A DNA stretch of 54,480 bases, from NCBI RefSeq assembly GCF_042686175.1, contig NZ_JBHUOR010000135.1:1-54480 (forward strand), written 5' to 3'. The notes below the pieces were generated by a model. The model saw nothing but the letters and a program-made list of their open reading frames with translations, was not told the origin of the DNA and did not search any database. Position 1 is the first letter of the stretch; each line of letters starts with the position of its first letter. The position numbers were made by a program, and so were the translations under genes. Positions 1-8,155 of this stretch are shown here, piece after piece. The stretch is from Kurthia populi (GTDB lineage Bacteria; Bacillota; Bacilli; Bacillales_A; Planococcaceae).

Positions 1-101
1 TCTTTTCAGCAAATTAGTACTGGCAGAATCATTGGGTTCGCATTCATCCCCTCCCTACTCACTACGTTCCTTGAGGGAGCGGTATTCTGCGAAGAAATGA
101 T

Positions 102-140
102 AAAAAGAACCTCTTCTGTGTAATGGAAGAGGTTCTTTTT
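102..140. terminator. Rho-independent terminator
   Basis: A 15-bp perfect stem (102-116 with 126-140) has a 9-nt loop. A-runs and T-runs on the two sides let it work in both directions. It ends the minus-strand gene that stops at 144. Confidence 0.85.
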
Positions 141-143
141 TAG

Positions 144-401
144 TTAAAAATCAATCGTCATATGGACACGAACAACTGATAAAATACCACATACTGCGAC
201 TGGAAATCCACAAAATAAAAGCGGAAATAGCGAGGGAATAAAAAAGCTAAGAAGCATACAGACAATCCCTGCTGTAAAATAGCTAATCGCAATACCCATT
301 GTCATACGCTTGTTCATACGGTTCTGTAGGCGTCGTCCGATATAAAGAAAAAATGCGATACCGATGAAGAGACCAATAATCGTAAGAAAAAATTCAACCA
401 A
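144..401 (-). CDS. Small membrane protein, unknown function
   Basis: This is an 85-residue protein if it starts at the TTG at 401. That start is preferred because a perfect AAAGGAGG (409-416) lies 7 nt upstream; a longer reading from 551 would run through this ribosome binding site. The first segment (about residues 3-20) and the C-terminal half are strongly hydrophobic, giving about three membrane segments split by a basic loop with RRLQNRMNKR. I do not recognise a family. It is transcribed alone and divergently from the next gene, and ends at a strong terminator. Confidence 0.6.
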   Translation of the reverse strand: MVEFFLTIIGLFIGIAFFLYIGRRLQNRMNKRMTMGIAISYFTAGIVCMLLSFFIPSLFPLLFCGFPVAVCGILSVVRVHMTIDF

Positions 402-550
402 GATGTCGCCTCCTTTGCAGCATATTCCTTCTAAGTCTATCATGTTAGAAATGGTGATGCTTACTGATAAAGAAATTCCTTTAAAGATTAGTAGGAAAAG
501 GATTACAAATGGTAGAAAACGGTTATTTATTATGAAAGGGGTGATGTTCA

Positions 551-808
551 ATGAATATGCAAGAGCTTGATGTGCAATTAAAGCGAGGTCGCGAAATTGG
601 CTTCATATTCCAAAATGCACATTATTATATTGCGCAGCGGAATGGTGGCTTTGTACTTGTAGAAATCGTTGGCACACAGGAAATTGACCGCTCGATGCGC
701 ACGTCGAATTGTGAAGCGTTTATACGCGATACCGAAATTATGGGCTTACCATTATCGACTATTTTTTCAAGTTGTCATGAGGATGTAAAACAGCTGACGA
801 TTTATTAG
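551..808 (+). CDS. Hypothetical protein (85 aa)
   Basis: The 85-residue soluble protein has AAAGGGG 9 nt before the ATG. There is no signal peptide or membrane segment. The N-terminal half has alternating hydrophobic residues typical of a small beta sheet (GFIFQNAHYYIAQRNGGFVLVE). I do not recognise the family. It is a single-gene unit closed by a terminator that overlaps its last codons. Coding potential is supported by the clear ribosome binding site and terminator, not by homology. Confidence 0.65.
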   Translation: MNMQELDVQLKRGREIGFIFQNAHYYIAQRNGGFVLVEIVGTQEIDRSMRTSNCEAFIRDTEIMGLPLSTIFSSCHEDVKQLTIY

Positions 809-822
809 CCAGCTGTTTTTTT
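787..822 (+). terminator. Rho-independent terminator
   Basis: The stem is ACAGCTG/CAGCTGT around a 13-nt loop, followed by a run of 7 T. It overlaps the stop codon of the preceding gene. Confidence 0.75.
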
Positions 823-908
823 AGGTCCATTGCTCGGTAGTTTTTCGCTGTATAATATTTTATAATTGTAATTATTAAAATTTTCAGTCAAGTGGAAGGG
901 TGAATAAC

Positions 909-1355
909 ATGGAATTTGAATTACATAATGATGTGACGGGTGACGCATATCAATCATTTATTGAAGCGGCATGTAAAAAAAGTGCGAAATTTCACTTAGT
1001 CATTCGTAAAGAAGTTGCGGTAGCGCAGTCTGCTAAAGCAATTTTAAAAAAATTAGAGCCATCATTGATTCAGAAAGTCGAAAAATCAGAATGGGCGAGC
1101 ACTATTCTAGATGGCGAAACAGCATATGTATATTATTATCATACTGATGATGCCGCGAAGAAAGTGTTACAGCAAGCCGTATCCTCGCTTTATGCATGGC
1201 AGCAACCAAACTTTCCTGAAGATTTATCTTTTTTCCGTGACAACGGGGCAGACTGGCTTGCAACATCGAGTCGTGAACAGAATTGTCATTTGACGCTAGA
1301 ACTGCAGGAAGCAAAAGAATTGCTAGATAAGGTAGCAACATTGCAATTCGATTAG
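909..1355 (+). CDS. Hypothetical protein (148 aa)
   Basis: The ATG at 909 is preferred over a GTG at 900, because the GTG falls inside the ribosome binding site GGAAGGG (894-900), which sits 8 nt from the ATG. The product is acidic, soluble and about 148 residues, with no membrane segment or signal peptide. It contains a central YVYYYH stretch and a conserved-looking tail rich in L and E. I do not recognise the family. It is monocistronic, with a terminator directly downstream. Confidence 0.65.
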   Translation: MEFELHNDVTGDAYQSFIEAACKKSAKFHLVIRKEVAVAQSAKAILKKLEPSLIQKVEKSEWASTILDGETAYVYYYHTDDAAKKVLQQAVSSLYAWQQPNFPEDLSFFRDNGADWLATSSREQNCHLTLELQEAKELLDKVATLQFD

Positions 1356-1361
1356 GGAGTA

Positions 1362-1386
1362 GTCACGCATTGGCGTGGCTTTTTTT
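1362..1386 (+). terminator. Rho-independent terminator
   Basis: A 7-bp stem GTCACGC/GCGTGGC with a tetraloop ATTG is followed by 7 T. Confidence 0.75.
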
Positions 1387-1394
1387 AGTGGTGA

Positions 1395-1694
1395 AAAGCG
1401 GATAAAAAAGTAGTGACGTATCAAGTTGCAAAAGGCGAAGAGAACGATACATTTACATTATATGTTGACAAGAGTTTAATTCATATTCAAATTGAACAAG
1501 AAAATCGAATAATAGGGTCATTTGAATTTAAATAAATTCAACGTTTTATTATTTTAGATAATGAAATCAATAAAAAGCGTTTTGCATTCGAAGTTATTCA
1601 TGGAGACACTGTGCAATTACTAGAATTAAAATGGAAACCATATTTCAGTGTTATTTTAAAAGAAAAATTGCCTATCGAATCGTTTGTGGTATAG
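1395..1694 (+). pseudogene. Decayed small gene with in-frame TAA
   Basis: One reading frame runs from 1395 to the TAG at 1692 and is interrupted only by a TAA at 1533-1535. Both halves look protein-like: an amphipathic beta-rich first half ending GSFEFK, then a second half ending KLPIESFVV. No ribosome binding site or convincing start is seen at the 5' end, so it also appears truncated there. I do not recognise the family. It sits between a terminator and a convergent HTH gene. Confidence 0.5.
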
Positions 1695-1777
1695 AAGTTT
1701 ACGGCAAGGAGGAAAATAGTGTGCCATGCAATACCTAACAGCGTCGACCGTATGGGATGAGCGCTGTTTTGGGGTGC

Positions 1778-1993
1778 TTAAAAATCTGTGTCGTCTGGTA
1801 CATAGTGTAATAAATCACCTGGCTGACAGTCGAGTGCCTGACAGAGTGCGATTAATGTTGAAAAACGAATCGCTTTCGCTTTACCTGTTTTTAAATGGGA
1901 TAGATTAGCGTTTGTCATGCCGATAATTTGTGCTAAATCTTGTGATTTCAATTGTTTTTTTGCTAACTGTTTTTCGAGTTCTATGTGAATCAT
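1778..1993 (-). CDS. Small XRE/Cro-CI-type HTH regulator
   Basis: The 71-residue protein is almost entirely a helix-turn-helix. Helices 2 and 3 read QDLAQIIGMTNANLSHLKTG, followed by the IRFSTLIALCQALDCQPGDLL segment usual in the compact YozG-like Cro/CI class. AAGGAC is present upstream of the ATG at 1993. It is divergent from the two-gene membrane-protein unit starting at 2091, with 97 bp between them. Regulators of this class usually control themselves or a neighbouring membrane-protein operon, so the divergent pair is the likely target (inference). Confidence 0.85.
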   Translation of the reverse strand: MIHIELEKQLAKKQLKSQDLAQIIGMTNANLSHLKTGKAKAIRFSTLIALCQALDCQPGDLLHYVPDDTDF

Positions 1994-2090
1994 ATGATAC
2001 CGTCCTTATATAGGGGAAGCCCGTTTATTTCTTTTAATCCCATTATTTTCTAACTTTGTTTTATAATAAGTGTAACAGTGAGGTGAGGAT

Positions 2091-2459
2091 ATGACAATTG
2101 AGTTACTCGTATTTGGTGTAGTAATGATTGTGTGCGGCTATTTAATCGGTGTGAAAAAGCTTTGGCAGCTACTAGCAGGTGTGCAAATTAAGCGTGCAAA
2201 GGATCCAGAAAAGACAGCTAACTTTCTAGCAACGCTGATGTTAATTGTCGGTGCTTTCGTCGTTACAATGGGGGTAGTTGGTATTACACCTGCAGAGATG
2301 GTTTTGACACCAGTTGTTTTTGTGCTGTTACTTGCGGTGCTTTACGTCAATGTGAAGATGATGCGTTTAACAATTTTAAATGGGGTATCAAATAGCAAAG
2401 GGGGCGATGCTTTGTGGCAAATGGACTCTATGTCTATACACTTAGCGTGCTTGGCTTAA
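2091..2459 (+). CDS. DUF3784-like small membrane protein
   Basis: The 122-residue protein has an N-terminal membrane helix (about 3-22), then GVKKLWQLLAG, then two further helices (about 45-65 and 70-92). The order helix - IGxKKLxxLLAG - KDPEKTANF - helices resembles the DUF3784 family, of unknown function. The ribosome binding site GAGGTGAGG lies just before the ATG, with a TATAAT box at 2062-2067. Its 3' end overlaps the next gene by 46 nt in another frame. The last 25 residues are not hydrophobic and may be only loosely constrained. Confidence 0.65.
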   Translation: MTIELLVFGVVMIVCGYLIGVKKLWQLLAGVQIKRAKDPEKTANFLATLMLIVGAFVVTMGVVGITPAEMVLTPVVFVLLLAVLYVNVKMMRLTILNGVSNSKGGDALWQMDSMSIHLACLA

Positions 2460-2695
2460 TGTTCGCGTTTACAAATATGTATTTGATGAATAAGATGACA
2501 GGCTCCTCAGCAGAGATCGTAACGTCGATGCTAACTTTGCTAACCTTTGCGACGTTTATCGGTGTTTGTGGACTACTCATTTATTGTCGTGCGAAACAGT
2601 TAATGACTACGGGAGAAATGATTGGCTACTCGGTGTTGACACTTGTGACGGGCGTAATATCTGGTTTTATTACATTGTTTGCGCAACTTTACTAA
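2414..2695 (+). CDS. Small three-helix membrane protein
   Basis: The 93-residue product starts at the GTG at 2414, chosen because AAAGGGGG ends 9 nt upstream. Three hydrophobic segments (about 5-25, 35-57 and 68-92) make it integral to the membrane. It lies inside the end of the preceding membrane-protein gene, so the two are translationally linked. No family is recognised. The pair may be regulated by the divergent HTH gene (inference). Confidence 0.6.
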   Translation: MANGLYVYTLSVLGLMFAFTNMYLMNKMTGSSAEIVTSMLTLLTFATFIGVCGLLIYCRAKQLMTTGEMIGYSVLTLVTGVISGFITLFAQLY

Positions 2696-2714
2696 ATAAG
2701 GTTGCGTTTTTTTT
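2682..2714 (+). terminator. Rho-independent terminator
   Basis: A CGCAAC/GTTGCG stem spans the stop codon region and is followed by 8 T. Confidence 0.7.
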
Positions 2715-2823
2715 GTGCCACTTAATTAAAAAAAGTGACGTGTTAGGTTAGAAAAACGACCACATACAATGGATTTTAGAAATAGGAGAAAGAAGGGAGT
2801 TATAGTAGATGCAGGAGGATGAT

Positions 2824-3276
2824 ATGAACATTCATTTACACATTGAACCCGCGCACAAGGGGTTAGATGTCCATGTTTATACCGCGCAATATGACGAGCG
2901 TGTCGAAATGTTAATGAAGGGCTTAAAGCAACAGCGTGCAACGACTGTTGTTGGGTATATAGAGGAGGATATTCACCTCATTAAAATTGAGGAGGTATTT
3001 TCTATCTTTGTAGAAGAAGCGAAAGTTTTTATTCAAACGGAGGAAGAAGAATATCGTGCGAAGCTGAAATTGTATGAGCTAGAGGAACAATTTGAAAAAC
3101 AATTGATTCGTGTGAATAAATCGACACTTGTTCAAATTAATCATATTCAATCATTGCAGTTAAAAGCATTAGGAACGACGCAAGTAGTGTTATCAAATGG
3201 TGTGGAAATTCCGATTAGTCGCAAATTTCTAAAGCCGCTCAAGGAAAAACTAGGTATAGGGAGGGGCGCACAATGA
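2824..3276 (+). CDS. LytTR-type DNA-binding regulator
   Basis: The ATG at 2824 is chosen because AGGAGG (2813-2818) lies 5 nt upstream; an ATG at 2809 is an alternative. The 150-residue protein carries a C-terminal LytTR domain (about residues 50-145) with the hallmark segments DIHLIKIEEVFSI, RVNKSTLVQINHI and VEIPISRKFLKPLKE. There is no receiver domain. It overlaps the DUF3021 gene by an ATGA. Short LytTR proteins paired with a DUF3021 membrane protein form the LytTR regulatory systems of Firmicutes, such as BrsRM and HdrRM in streptococci. There the membrane partner holds the regulator inactive, so the downstream ABC transporter is the likely target. Confidence 0.9.
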   Translation: MNIHLHIEPAHKGLDVHVYTAQYDERVEMLMKGLKQQRATTVVGYIEEDIHLIKIEEVFSIFVEEAKVFIQTEEEEYRAKLKLYELEEQFEKQLIRVNKSTLVQINHIQSLQLKALGTTQVVLSNGVEIPISRKFLKPLKEKLGIGRGAQ

Positions 3277-3668
3277 GATTTTTATTAAATGCGATTACAG
3301 GTGCAATGATTGGCATGACGATTTGTACGATTATTATCGCGCTCACGACAACTGGGAGTATCTCTATTGAAAATTTACGTCAACAATTACTCATCTCCTC
3401 GATGATGGGTGCCTTTATTGGCTTGTTTACACATATTTTTATGATGGAACGTTTCCCAATGATTGTTGCACTAATCCTTCATTTTATAGCGACCTATATG
3501 AGCGTATTAGTTGCTGGTTATATTGGTCATTGGTATGTGTTTACTTGGCTATCTTTCGGCTTTTTAACATTCTATTTTGTCGTTATTTATAGCTTGATTT
3601 GGCTATTCCAATATCAATCCTTGAAGCGACAAGTGTATGAGGTGAATGAATTCATCCGTAAAAAATAG
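3273..3668 (+). CDS. DUF3021 membrane protein, likely LytTR inhibitor
   Basis: The 131-residue protein has four membrane helices and matches DUF3021 in length and in its place directly after a LytTR gene. The start codon overlaps the LytTR stop (ATGA). In studied pairs the DUF3021 protein is a membrane-bound antagonist of the LytTR regulator; that role is inferred here from gene order. The C-terminal tail (QYQSLKRQVYEVNEFIRKK) is cytosolic and basic and could contact the regulator. Confidence 0.85.
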   Translation: MRFLLNAITGAMIGMTICTIIIALTTTGSISIENLRQQLLISSMMGAFIGLFTHIFMMERFPMIVALILHFIATYMSVLVAGYIGHWYVFTWLSFGFLTFYFVVIYSLIWLFQYQSLKRQVYEVNEFIRKK

Positions 3669-3679
3669 GAGGTATGTTT

Positions 3680-4579
3680 ATGAATGCGATTGAAGTGACG
3701 AATTTAGTGAAAACGTACAACGACAAAGTCGCGGTTAATGATATTTCATTTACGGTAGAAGAAGGCGCTTTTTTCGCTTTTTTAGGAGCAAATGGTGCGG
3801 GAAAATCGATGACAATTGAAATTTTATGTACATTACGTCAGGCGACAACTGGTGAAGTAACGGTTGCAGGACACTCTCTTGGTACATTGAAAGGAAATGA
3901 GCATATTCGCCGTTCTATTGGCATTGTGTTTCAACAAAATTTGCTGGATGACTATTTAACGGTATATGAAAACATTCGTCACCGAGGTCGCTTTTATCAA
4001 CAATCGAAAAAGGAATTTGAAGAAAATTATGCATTCGTGAATCATTATTTAAAGCTAGATGATATTGCACATAAGCGTTATGAGAAGTTATCAGGTGGGC
4101 AACGTCGTCGTGCAGATATTGCGCGTGCATTGATTCATCGACCACATATTTTATTTTTAGATGAGCCGACAACCGGCTTAGATCCGCAAACGCGTCGCTT
4201 CGTTTGGAATGCGGTACGAACACTTTGTCAGGAAACGAATATGACGATTTTTTTAACGACACATTATATGGAAGAAGCGGCGGTGGCTGATAAAATTATC
4301 ATTATGAAAGAAGGCACTATTGTTGCAGAGGGCTCACCAGAAAGCTTAAAGGCAGCCTATGCAGCGGATAAATTAATTATTGTATTAAAAGAGGATGCCG
4401 AACTGCCCGCAGAGCTACATGCTACAAAAATAGGAGAACGCTATTATTTTCAACTTGAGGATACACGAGATGCCCTGCCACTGCTACTGAAGTTGCGCCC
4501 ATATATCGCATCTTTTGAGGTTATTAAAGGATCGCTTGACGATGTCTTTATTCGCCTGAATGAGGAGAGACGCGTATGA
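3680..4579 (+). CDS. ABC transporter ATP-binding protein (DrrA-like)
   Basis: The ATG at 3680 lies 7 nt after AGGAGG; an ATG at 3674 is too close to it. Walker A is at residues 36-43 (GANGAGKS), the signature is LSGGQRRR, Walker B is ILFLDEP, and the H-loop is TTHYMEEA. The roughly 75-residue C-terminal extension is usual in DrrA/NatA-type exporters. It is co-translated with the permease through a 4-nt overlap. With one ATPase and one six-helix permease it should act as a dimeric exporter of a drug, peptide or lipid; the substrate is unknown. Confidence 0.93.
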   Translation: MNAIEVTNLVKTYNDKVAVNDISFTVEEGAFFAFLGANGAGKSMTIEILCTLRQATTGEVTVAGHSLGTLKGNEHIRRSIGIVFQQNLLDDYLTVYENIRHRGRFYQQSKKEFEENYAFVNHYLKLDDIAHKRYEKLSGGQRRRADIARALIHRPHILFLDEPTTGLDPQTRRFVWNAVRTLCQETNMTIFLTTHYMEEAAVADKIIIMKEGTIVAEGSPESLKAAYAADKLIIVLKEDAELPAELHATKIGERYYFQLEDTRDALPLLLKLRPYIASFEVIKGSLDDVFIRLNEERRV

Positions 4580-5448
4580 GTGCTTTAGCAAACTTTGTTA
4601 TTCGTAACAATAAGATGTTTTTCCGCAACCGGATGCAAGTTTTTTTCTCTGTGCTATCGATTATTATTTTAATTGGACTGTATGCGATTTTTTTGCAGAA
4701 GCTACAAGTAGATTCTATTGCTGAAATGGCGAAGCAAAATGCGGCGATTAAAACACTTGTGAATGAATGGATGATTGCGGGCGTATTATCGATTATTCCC
4801 GTCACATCGACACTTGGGGCATATAGTTTATATGTTCAAGATAACGAGCGCAAAATATTATATGATTTTTTGACGACGCCGATGTCACGTCATACGATTC
4901 AGTTTAGCTATATGTTAAGTGCTTTTCAAATTGGACTGTTCATGACATTGATTGCTTTTATTGGCTGTGAAATTTTTCTCGTAGCTACTGGTGGTGAATG
5001 GCTAAGTTTCACGAGCTTGTTAAAAGTATTAGGTGTTCTTGTATTAGCAGTCTTTTTGAGCAGTGTTATGATGTTTTTCTTCACATTAATTATTAAAAAT
5101 TCGGGTACATTTTCGGCCTTTGCATCAATTGTTAGTACAATGATTGGCTTTTTGTGTGGCGTGTATGTGCCAATGGGTGTGCTACCCGTCTTTGTACAAA
5201 AAGTGGTTGAAATTTTCCCGATTAGTCATACGACAGTGTTACTGCGTCAATTGTTTATGGAGCCAACATTGCCAACGGTTTTTGGTAATATGACGGCGAA
5301 CAAGGAGTCGTATATGCTCGCCTTTGGTGGACAATATAAGGTCAATGGCGCTATTCTAACAATGGCACAAAGTACAGGGTATGTCATCTTCGCAATCGTC
5401 GTTTTTACGCTCATTTCCCTCGTGATTTATCGCTTGAAAAACAAATAG
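4576..5448 (+). CDS. ABC-2 type transporter permease
   Basis: The 290-residue membrane protein has about six hydrophobic helices arranged as in ABC-2 permeases. A long extracellular loop follows the first helix, and the conserved YVPMGVLP segment and amphipathic stretch precede the last helix. It pairs with the ATPase just upstream (ATGA overlap). The unit LytTR-DUF3021-ATPase-permease resembles self-regulated export or self-protection modules, for example bacteriocin immunity. That role is inference. Confidence 0.9.
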   Translation: MSALANFVIRNNKMFFRNRMQVFFSVLSIIILIGLYAIFLQKLQVDSIAEMAKQNAAIKTLVNEWMIAGVLSIIPVTSTLGAYSLYVQDNERKILYDFLTTPMSRHTIQFSYMLSAFQIGLFMTLIAFIGCEIFLVATGGEWLSFTSLLKVLGVLVLAVFLSSVMMFFFTLIIKNSGTFSAFASIVSTMIGFLCGVYVPMGVLPVFVQKVVEIFPISHTTVLLRQLFMEPTLPTVFGNMTANKESYMLAFGGQYKVNGAILTMAQSTGYVIFAIVVFTLISLVIYRLKNK

Positions 5449-5519
5449 CATTGCAACAACAGCTTTCATCACGTATAATGAAGGCAATTCTATAAAATGT
5501 TCTTATATACCAGACATTT

Positions 5520-5552
5520 AAAACGACTTCTCAAAAGAGAAGTCGTTTTTTT
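5520..5552. terminator. Bidirectional Rho-independent terminator
   Basis: A 13-bp stem AAAACGACTTCTC with its complement and an AAAA loop is followed by 7 T. It separates the ABC operon (plus) from the exopolysaccharide operon (minus). Confidence 0.9.
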
Positions 5553-5554
5553 GT

Positions 5555-6841
5555 TTATAAGCTCCAAACATCAAAATCTTGGACAGTTAAATCGTGCCGA
5601 TTATATAAATGTTTTAAATCAAATAAGAGCTTACTGTCTGCTGAAAAATGGGTGTGTAATGTCTCTACTGGGAAGGCTTCTAAGAACACATCATGTTTCA
5701 CCGCAACGATAAGCGCATCTAATTTTTGGAGGTCGTCGAATGAACAAAGCTCAATGCCGTATTCACATACGGTTTCTTTTGCATCGGCATACGGATCATA
5801 AATGTGTAAATCGAAACCATATTGCTGTAGCTCTGTAATAATATCGATGACTTTCGAATTGCGCGTATCGGGACAATTTTCTTTAAACGTAACGCCCAGT
5901 ACACCCACCTTACGCGTCGTTTTTTGCGGGTATTTTGTGAAGAATTGCTTGGTGAAATTTTCGACAATGTAATGGGCGAGGCCGTCGTTGACTTGACGTC
6001 CTGCGGCGATAATTTTTGATTTGCATCCGAGTACTTCCGCTTTGTAGAGAAAATAATATGGATCGACACCGATGCAGTGCCCTCCTACAAGCCCTGGTGT
6101 AAAGGGGAGGAAATTCCACTTCGTTCCAGCCGCTTCGAGCACTTCATTTGTATCGATATTCATTTTATTGAAAATCATCGATAATTCATTCATAAAAGCG
6201 ATGTTAATATCACGCTGTGCATTTTCAATAATCTTGGCTGCCTCTGCTACACGAATCGACGGCGCAATATGAAGACCTGCATCAATGATGGAACCGTAAA
6301 TCTCTTGTAACACAGTGAGTGCTGCTTCATCAGAAGCGGAAACAATTTTTAAAATGGTTCGTAAGCTATTATTTTTGTCACCAGGATTGATACGTTCTGG
6401 CGAATAACCAACTGCAAAGTCCTGTTCAAACTGTAAATTTGATTGTGCTTCTAAAATAGGTACACAAATTTCTTCTGTTGTACCAGGGTAAACCGTCGAT
6501 TCAAAAACGACAATATCCCCCTTACATAAGTGACGACTAATGATTTCACAAGCGCCAATGAGTGGCTCAAGATTAGGTGTTTTATCTAAATGAATCGGTG
6601 TAGGAACCGTCACGATATACATATTACAAGAAGTTAATAATGTTTCGTCATATGTGAATTGTACAGCAGCTGCTTGAAGTTTTTCATTCCCGATTTCTTT
6701 TGTAGGATCGATGCCTTCTTTGTAAAGAGCGATTTTTTCACGTTGGATATCAAAGCCTATTACATCATAAGCATGTGATAATTCAACAGCCAGTGGCAAT
6801 CCGACATATCCTAAACCAACTATGGCAATTTTGTGTGGCAT
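5555..6841 (-). CDS. Nucleotide-sugar 6-dehydrogenase (WbpO/TviB-type)
   Basis: The 428-residue enzyme belongs to the UDP-glucose/GDP-mannose dehydrogenase family. An N-terminal Rossmann motif GLGYVGLP (about 9-16) is followed by the VPTP segment, a central dimerisation domain and the catalytic cysteine at 256 in GGHCIGVDPYY. The C-terminal half has GVLGVTFKENCPDTRNS. The pattern fits the WbpO/TviB branch, which oxidises UDP-N-acetylhexosamine to the uronic acid, rather than UDP-glucose dehydrogenases. GGAGG lies 8 nt upstream. As the last gene of the polysaccharide operon it should supply an acidic sugar precursor in the cytosol. The exact substrate is inferred. Confidence 0.92.
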   Translation of the reverse strand: MPHKIAIVGLGYVGLPLAVELSHAYDVIGFDIQREKIALYKEGIDPTKEIGNEKLQAAAVQFTYDETLLTSCNMYIVTVPTPIHLDKTPNLEPLIGACEIISRHLCKGDIVVFESTVYPGTTEEICVPILEAQSNLQFEQDFAVGYSPERINPGDKNNSLRTILKIVSASDEAALTVLQEIYGSIIDAGLHIAPSIRVAEAAKIIENAQRDINIAFMNELSMIFNKMNIDTNEVLEAAGTKWNFLPFTPGLVGGHCIGVDPYYFLYKAEVLGCKSKIIAAGRQVNDGLAHYIVENFTKQFFTKYPQKTTRKVGVLGVTFKENCPDTRNSKVIDIITELQQYGFDLHIYDPYADAKETVCEYGIELCSFDDLQKLDALIVAVKHDVFLEAFPVETLHTHFSADSKLLFDLKHLYNRHDLTVQDFDVWSL

Positions 6842-6862
6842 TCTCTACACCTCCATTAATAA

Positions 6863-7822
6863 TTAGTCGTCTTTGAGCATTGTTAGCGTTTTTTCAGCTA
6901 TACCGCCTGCACGCCAATAGGCAAAATACGTATAGTTCTTTTTCTGCATATAATCACGCCATTGTTTAAGTGTTTCTGTGTCGCTGTACCATACTTCACT
7001 ACCATCTTCATTTGTAAATGACATGGCGGCACTCGCTGAATCACGTTTTGCTTTAGATGTATCAAGTGCTGCGATCTCTTTATCCGTTAAACTTTTTACA
7101 CCATCTTGTGTGAAACGGAAGCCACCAAGTGAAAAGGCGATGGTGATGTTTTTTGCGTCATTTGGAAACCGTTTTGCGAGTGTATCTAAAAACTCAAAAT
7201 TTGCTTTTGGACCGGCATCATTATGCGGACCATGAAGATTATAGGCCATAATAATAAATTGGGTATTGGCCGGTAGAGGCGCCTTAAATGTTGGCTCAAT
7301 GACGACACGTAAGGCTATTTCTTCATCATCTAGTTGCTGCTGTAAGTCTTTTATAAATTGAAGATACTGTGCTTCTTTGTCGGCTGGAATATTTTCATAA
7401 TCTAGTTCGAGCCCATCGACCTGTGCTTGTTTTGTTAGATGAATGAGCTGTTGCTGATGCTTTTTTGGGTTATCCAACATGCTATTGATGACTGCCATGG
7501 ATTTTAATTCTTTCTTGCCTTGAATTTGATCATTCACAACGGTTAAATAACGTTTTGCATGTAAATGCTTTGAATCCATAATTAATTTTTTAGAAGAAGC
7601 CGGTAGGAAACTAGTATGTTCTTTATTGTAATAGATACCGAATAATGACACGCTGCCGAGCGCATCTCCTAGCTTTTGTGCATCTTGAAGTCCGGCTTCG
7701 GGCTGCCAATCAACAAGCCACATACTAGAAGAAGCTGTTGACTTAGTGGCTTTGTTTTGGCTATAAAGATAGAAGCCTAGCAGCATGATGATAATTAAAG
7801 TGGCTACAAATAATTTCTTCAT
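6863..7822 (-). CDS. Membrane-anchored GH18-like glycoside hydrolase
   Basis: The 319-residue protein has an N-terminal signal-anchor helix (about 3-21). The GH18 strand-4 motif reads DGLELDYENI with the catalytic glutamate in DYE, followed by IIMAYNLHG, a usual GH18 substrate segment. It probably faces the outside and cleaves N-acetylhexosamine-containing glycan. Between a deacetylase and a sugar dehydrogenase, it likely trims the exopolysaccharide made by this operon, comparable to the hydrolase half of PgaB (inference). A GGAGGTGTAG element precedes both this gene and the next gene of the operon. Confidence 0.82.
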   Translation of the reverse strand: MKKLFVATLIIIMLLGFYLYSQNKATKSTASSSMWLVDWQPEAGLQDAQKLGDALGSVSLFGIYYNKEHTSFLPASSKKLIMDSKHLHAKRYLTVVNDQIQGKKELKSMAVINSMLDNPKKHQQQLIHLTKQAQVDGLELDYENIPADKEAQYLQFIKDLQQQLDDEEIALRVVIEPTFKAPLPANTQFIIMAYNLHGPHNDAGPKANFEFLDTLAKRFPNDAKNITIAFSLGGFRFTQDGVKSLTDKEIAALDTSKAKRDSASAAMSFTNEDGSEVWYSDTETLKQWRDYMQKKNYTYFAYWRAGGIAEKTLTMLKDD

Positions 7823-7840
7823 CCTGTTGCTACACCTCCA

Positions 7841-8155
7841 TTAAAATGTTTGAATAAAGAAATCGACAACATTATCATATTGTTTTTTCGCACTATCACG
7901 AACACGTTCAGCGACAGAAGCGCGTGTTGAGTATAAAATTTCGCGGTTTTTGGAAACGATTACATCTTCAAAAAAGGCATCGTAGCGTGTATCTGTATAT
8001 TGTTCTTTCTCGCTATCACTTGTTAAGTGCTCTCCAGATAATATGAGCGCAAAATCAGCTAATTCTTTTGGTAACTTAGCTTCGTAATGTTTGTCATCGA
8101 CCGTAATTAAAAGCTTGTTTTTCACTGCCTGAACGCGTACATAGCGATCATTCAT
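7841..8155 (-). pseudogene. 3' part of frameshifted deacetylase gene
   Basis: This 104-residue reading frame starting MNDRYVRV is most likely not a separate gene. Read upstream in the same frame it stays open past 8155 and gives a convincing protein (LPEIDWKNENYAFGK, then ETQQGSRVNSETYPNNI). That segment joins the preceding deacetylase if one A is added to the A7 tract (plus strand 8292-8298). It has no ribosome binding site of its own. It therefore represents the C-terminal region of a protein of about 575 residues. If expressed alone it would be a small acidic soluble protein of unknown role. Confidence 0.75.

Noticed and set aside
1..123. Open frames running in from the left edge, one ending TAA at 121
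   Set aside because: Two frames are open over this short stretch and neither shows a recognisable motif; the 3' end overlaps a terminator stem. Too little sequence to call a gene.
1726..1908. 60-codon plus-strand frame with AAGGAGG upstream
   Set aside because: It runs antisense into the HTH gene and has no protein-like end. The ribosome binding site is better placed for a GTG at 1721 that gives only 5 codons. At most a relic.
2091..2695. Frameshift joining the two overlapping membrane-protein frames
   Set aside because: The second frame has its own well-placed AAAGGGGG and GTG start, so two overlapping genes are more likely than one broken gene.
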